From the NCBI RefSeq assembly GCF_964204645.1, contig NC_134025.1, positions 31,588,001 through 31,652,000 of the forward strand: a stretch of DNA of 64,000 nt, in the 5' to 3' direction. The position numbers and the translations under genes were made by a program. Within the stretch, counting starts at the first letter, position 1, and every line of letters begins with the position of its first letter. Below are positions 59,148 to 64,000 of the stretch, one piece after another. This DNA comes from Tubulanus polymorphus. Its lineage: Eukaryota > Nemertea > Palaeonemertea > Tubulaniformes > Tubulanidae. Under the pieces are notes generated by a model. That model had not been told where the DNA came from. It made no database searches and was given only the letters and a program-made list of their open reading frames with translations.

Positions 59148-59405
59148 CTCCTTTTCTCTCTATTTCTCCTCTCTCCTCTTCTCTCCTTTTCTCTCTATTT
59201 CTCCTCTCTCCTCTTCTCTCTCCTCTCTCTCTCCTTTTCTCTCCATCTCTTCTCTCTCCTCTCTCTATTTCTCCTCTCTCCTCTCTCTCCTTTTCTCTCT
59301 ATTTCTCCTCTCTCCTCTCTCTCCTTTTCTCTCTATTTCTCCTCTCTCCTCTCTCTCCTTTTCTCTCCATCTCTCCTCTCTCTTCTTCTCTCTCCTCTCT
59401 CTCTG
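59148..59405. repeat. CT-rich minisatellite
   Basis: CTCCTTTTCTCTCTATTTCT and CCTCTCTCCTCT units in an irregular array. The Leu/Ser-rich frame is an artefact. Confidence 0.9.
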
Positions 59406-60985
59406 TCATCATCTCTCGTCACATTATAGATAAAAACTACTAAAATCAAATGAATTCGAATAAAAATAAATAGAATGTTATTCATTACTCTAAATACCCG
59501 GAGGCGCCCGTGACGGCAGCCACGATAGTAGTATCCACTCGTTCATTGTTCGCGTTTAGTTGAGTTTCCCGCTTAACCGGAGCCTTACAAAAAACCTTTA
59601 CAAATACAAATCAGTTGGGTGGTTGTAGAACCAGGCCTGTATTATGGGTCATACAGTAGTGGCAGGTATAGCGGACTATAAGGGCAGTCTAGTAAGCCGA
59701 TTACTGAGGTGTCTCCGAATCAATCCATCAATTCTTATAAATCTGTAAATCTTCCGCACGAAGCCTATAATCATCGTACAACATGAAACGTTTAAAGAAG
59801 AAACGTTTAAAGAGAATGAATTCTACCCGAAGATCGTCGGGAAACGTATAACCAAGAACATCTACTAACTTAAACTTCAAACTTCTGGTCACAAAGTTCG
59901 AGGCTCCCGATTAGAATGAGGCACAGACCTGTGATTTTGACCCACAGCTTACTGGTACCCCCTTTCAATGCTCAGATCCCAGTAAGTCTATTGGTAAAAT
60001 CCAGTTAATGAGACCATCACCTTTTAGTTACCCCATTATAAACATCTTGGTTAACACCCACAATTTTTTTGTAAGACCCCACATTGGTCAGACCCGAGTT
60101 GATAACTCAGTCTTATGGTAGTTTTCCCACTATTTCACCTTGGTTAACACCGACGGTTTATTGTAGAGACTCCGGTGTAAAATCTATTGTTAGTTGTGTC
60201 ACAATATGAAGACAAGGAAGCCATAATTTACGGTATATAATTACATATGGCGGATGAATCGCTAGTTAAACCGTATTACATACCGACACCTGCGCGCAGG
60301 TGCAGCTGACATTGCCGCGGGGCGATACTCGCTTACCACAGTACGTGTCACAAGCAGCAAATAATTCTACATCCGGACCGGAAGTAGTCGTTACGTAATG
60401 AACAGCACGCGAACAAATAGAAAGAAATCGATACATTTTTCACGTATAGAAGAGTATAGAACGTGGTGTACCCTGGCAGGCGAGGTTACCCTGGCAGGCG
60501 ATGTTACTCGAAAATAGAATTGCGATGTAATAAAGTCTAAATTTGTTTGAACTAAGGTCAAGGCCAGTGTCGTACTGTGTTGTTTTAAAACAGCAGATTT
60601 ACGAATCGATAAAACTATCCACGAGTTTTATATGAAACTAGGGCGTTTACACGTGTAGACAGCAGTAGTGTGAATGTCTCAGGTGTATCAGTTCAATGTC
60701 GAATATAGAATGTCGTATGTCGAATATAGATCGTATCAGTTTAACATTGACGATTCCATCTCTCCCTGATAATTACTCAGCTAAGAGCTTTGTGCATAGT
60801 GAAAGTTGCTGCTTTCTGTCATAATTGAGCGGGAAAAAGGATTTTTTGCCCAAGGCACCGACAACACACAGTGACTGGTGCCGAGCTACATCGAGCTGCT
60901 GAATGAGTACCGGTTTACTGATGTCGATCTGTAAGATCGAACAATGTTGATATACCATCGTCATATAGATTGCGACAACATATAT
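59406..60985. other. Non-coding stretch, no supported gene
   Basis: Mixed sequence with short duplications (GTTACCCTGGCAGGCGA at about 60466-60502; GTCGAATATAGA at about 60697-60729). No frame with a recognisable domain. Confidence 0.35.
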
Positions 60986-60989
60986 ATCT

Positions 60990-61290
60990 ACTCAGCCTCA
61001 CAACCTCGCATTCTACCCCTAGCCTCACAACCTCGCATTCCCCACCCCCCCCAGCCTCACAACCTCGCATTACCCCCAGCCTCACAACCTCGCATTCTAC
61101 CCAGCCTCACAACCTCGCATTACCCCCAGCCTCACAACCTCGCATTCCCCCCCCCCCAGCCTCACAACCTCGCATTCCCCTCAGCCTCACCTCCAAGTCT
61201 CCCAGCTTTACAGTCTCACAGTCTCACAACCTCGCATTCTACCCCCAGCCTCACAACCTCGCTGTCTCAGCCTCACAGCCTATCAGTCTG
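60990..61290. repeat. 26-30-bp C-rich minisatellite
   Basis: CAGCCTCACAACCTCGCATT units with variable poly(C) spacers; overlapping frames on the plus strand are artefacts. Confidence 0.92.
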
Positions 61291-61299
61291 TCCAATCTC

Positions 61300-63480
61300 A
61301 CAGCCTCATCTCCTCTGAATTTCCCAGTTTAAACAGTCCACTAGTCTGCCATCCCAACACAGCCCTCATAAACAGGCTAATAGTTCCCTGTCTGAGACCC
61401 TGATACCAGCTAGTTTACCGTGATCCTATAGTCCATTCCCGAATCTCCTGAAATTTAGACAAATCTCGAGAGGAATTAACACAAAAAACACACGGAAAAG
61501 TGATCAATCATTGCATCAAAGAATTTTAAATTGGAAAACTTATGTGTACAAATTGGGAGTGGACAGAATAGTGTAACTACACGATCTTTAGACCTAAACC
61601 GGTAAACTAGTAATAGAAAGGGGGAGAGAGAGTATGTAAATATACACCGGGAGTAAGTAAGTCTCTCTATACTCTCGCGATTAAACGGTAATCAAGTCAG
61701 TCAAGTGTACCCCAATGTATAACTGACATCTATATGAATACCCAGCTTTACTTACTTGACAGATAGGTAGAAAGTATTGAGAGACAAATTGATCAAAACC
61801 TCTCACAAGTGATACTAGACCTAAACCTCTCACTCCACTCTAGCTTTAGTTCGAGCCGACTGCTGCTGATCGACTGCCACCACATCAAACTCTCACCTGC
61901 TTAAATCATTTAGATATATGAAGATTTCATGAACTCTTTTGACGCGTGTTTTGAGATGCTTTTAATCGGTATAACTAATGTATGTAGTATGGCTGGTTTT
62001 GTAGGAGTAGGTTTGGACCAGCGCTGAATATAGGTTTTAAAACATTTCTTATTCAGCTTCAGTTATACATTCATTCGACATTTTCTACCGCTGTCACGTG
62101 ACCAATTGTTTTATGTTACTTACCAGGTACCTTTATCAATAAAATGTATATACCTACCAGCGCCACCTACAATCTTACCTCCAGCGCCACCTACAATGCC
62201 ATACTCGTATGAGAGGGGTTGAGATTCTGACCGCATGTCTAAAAAAAAAGCCTCCTCATCTCGGTAAACATAATGTCCTCTTGCAAAACGTTTAAACACT
62301 CGGGGAAATAATTAATGACATTCGTCTCCTCCTTCCTCTCCTCCTCAGCAGTGCTCGTCCATATCCTCCTCACCACAACAAACAAACAACAGATGTAAAT
62401 AATTTATACCGATTTAGACTTTAATTTCATAAAATAGTTGAATATTTACAGATATAAAAAGTATCTCACACATTGATACACGCACACAACTGTGTATCAG
62501 ATACAGTTTGTGTATCAAGAGAAACCGACCAGTTGTCAGTTCGGGAATATTATTATCATTATTATAACTCTTCAGAGATCAGATTTTCATTAACATTTTT
62601 TCTATCGTTTTTCGAAGTTTCCCAGCTACTTCCGGCAAATACAAATACAAATCAACGCTTTATATTGATAATCGTAATTATTTGACGCAGTCAAATACAT
62701 AAATAGATAAGCCATTTCTAATTGGAAGATGTTTTCTTTTTAATTGCAAACTTCTATTTCAAATTGCGAAAGAATCTCTTTCTGATAAAAACACAATATT
62801 TCTATTTACATGTGACTCTATTTCTCGTTTATACAACTTCATGTTCATTAATGTACACTATTTATCTATGATTGTATATTCAGATTGTATATATATGTAT
62901 ATTAGTTATGTACAGAATTGAACTGTTTTAAGGGACATCACGTCTTCTCGTGATTTAATTTTACTCCCGAGTTTAACACAGAAATGACACGACATACACA
63001 TTACTCCGCGGCGACAGTATTTTATACTTCACATCGGAAGAACCTGCACACACACTCACCATACAACGTCTTATTATTATGCTTTGAAAATGACGCGATC
63101 CTCACTAACCAGGGACGGTGTTAGTAGTAAAACACTTACTCTGGCTAGCGAGGACCACACAATGATATTGCTACTCCAATGCGAATTGAAAATTTACAAA
63201 CAATACATTTCACAGAAGAACCGGACATTCAGCGATTACAACCCAAATTATCACCAGGACCCAGTTGCACAGTTGTAGGAGACTTAGGTCCAGAATTTAT
63301 CAAAAGACTCGTTTTACGTTGTTAGACTGGATTTAGAAAGAAAATAGTTTTAAACTGGTCTTTAATCTAAGTGCAACTGACCCCTGTAACTTTATAAAAC
63401 AACCTGTAGTTGTTTCAAGATTAGATTTTACGGATTTAATTCAATCTAAGATGTTTCGATGTTTATATGTATCTAGAAGG
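61300..63480. other. Non-coding stretch with one foldback element
   Basis: Contains a direct duplication CCAGCGCCACCTACAAT at about 62158-62197 and a foldback element at 63254-63387. No gene. Confidence 0.35.
63254..63387. mobile_element. Foldback element, same family, fourth copy
   Basis: Begins CCAGGACCCAGTTGCACAGT and ends AAGTGCAACTGACCCCTG. Confidence 0.65.
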
Positions 63481-63499
63481 ATTGATTATTTTCACCTCC

Positions 63500-63504
63500 T
63501 CTCA

Positions 63505-63546
<42 letters not shown>

Positions 63547-63713
63547 ACACTCACATATTATACTAACTATTCAACCTTCTTAACATTTCCTAACTGTGTG
63601 GTAACCATGGTAACGGAATTTGCATCTACCTAGGCGGCGGCGGCGACGACGGCAATATGGGGGCTAGATGTTGATGTGATATTGTGTGTAAGAGATTAAA
63701 AGAGTTGGAGAGA

Positions 63714-63773
<60 letters not shown>

Positions 63774-64000
63774 CAGGTTTCTCATCTCATCATTATATCC
63801 ATGTATACATGTATATATATAAATGTTGCAGCCATCAGGAGACATTTTTAGATCAAACACATAATTATTATAGATATCATTAATATATACTAATGAATGG
63901 AAAACGCAGCTGAGTATTGAGGGGTCGGAGTGTTGAGGGGCAACTGAGTATTGAGGGGTCTGGGGGTGTTGAGGGGTCGGAGTGTTGAGGGGCAACTGAG
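63500..64000. repeat. Opposed (CT)n and (GA)n microsatellites and a G-rich repeat at the right edge
   Basis: (CT)n at about 63500-63545 and (GA)n at about 63714-63764 are mutual inverses and could pair. From 63908 to the edge, TATTGAGGGGTCGGAGTGTT units repeat and continue off the window. Confidence 0.85.

Overview
The window is animal nuclear DNA. It holds intron-rich genes with GT/AG splice sites, recognisable metazoan proteins (BIRC6, TBCB, HYLS1, HD-PTP/PTPN23), scattered TTAGGG-like motifs, tRNA-derived SINE-like repeats and many minisatellites. The gene content, including an animal DEX1-like FG-GAP protein, a TPM-domain (MOLO1-like) membrane protein and FMRFamide-receptor-like GPCRs, fits a lophotrochozoan (mollusc, annelid, nemertean or similar). 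I cannot name the species from sequence alone. All gene models were built by hand: exon phases were added up and each complete model is in frame from ATG to stop.

Layout: positions 1-11737 (minus) carry the 5' twenty coding exons of BIRC6, about 1737 codons, with the rest off the left edge. TBCB (12381-14990, plus) is head-to-head with it. A TPM-domain single-pass membrane protein (15386-18313, minus) converges on TBCB. HYLS1 (20875-22952, plus) follows, with a 30-bp coding repeat. A DEX1-like FG-GAP membrane protein (23626-29965, minus) is tail-to-tail with HYLS1 and head-to-head with PTPN23 (30233-42503, plus), whose start lies only 267 bp away. Two tandemly duplicated intronless class A GPCR genes (44688-45773 and 47141-48202, plus) complete the gene-rich part. 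From about 48.65 kb to 64 kb I see no gene I can support, only satellites, foldback elements, trinucleotide runs and one weak candidate for a small secreted peptide.

The genes are mostly unrelated housekeeping functions (ubiquitin/apoptosis control, tubulin folding, centriole assembly, ESCRT-linked endosomal sorting), so neighbourhood does not imply a pathway. Three observations stand out. First, the PTPN23 phosphatase domain has lost the Cx5R arginine and a recognisable WPD loop, so it should be a pseudophosphatase. Second, several minisatellites have grown exactly over exon-intron junctions (PTPN23 twice, BIRC6 once) and carry repeated intact splice sites or open in-frame repeats. Third, a few foldback element families recur through introns, and fragments of one of them have expanded into minisatellites.
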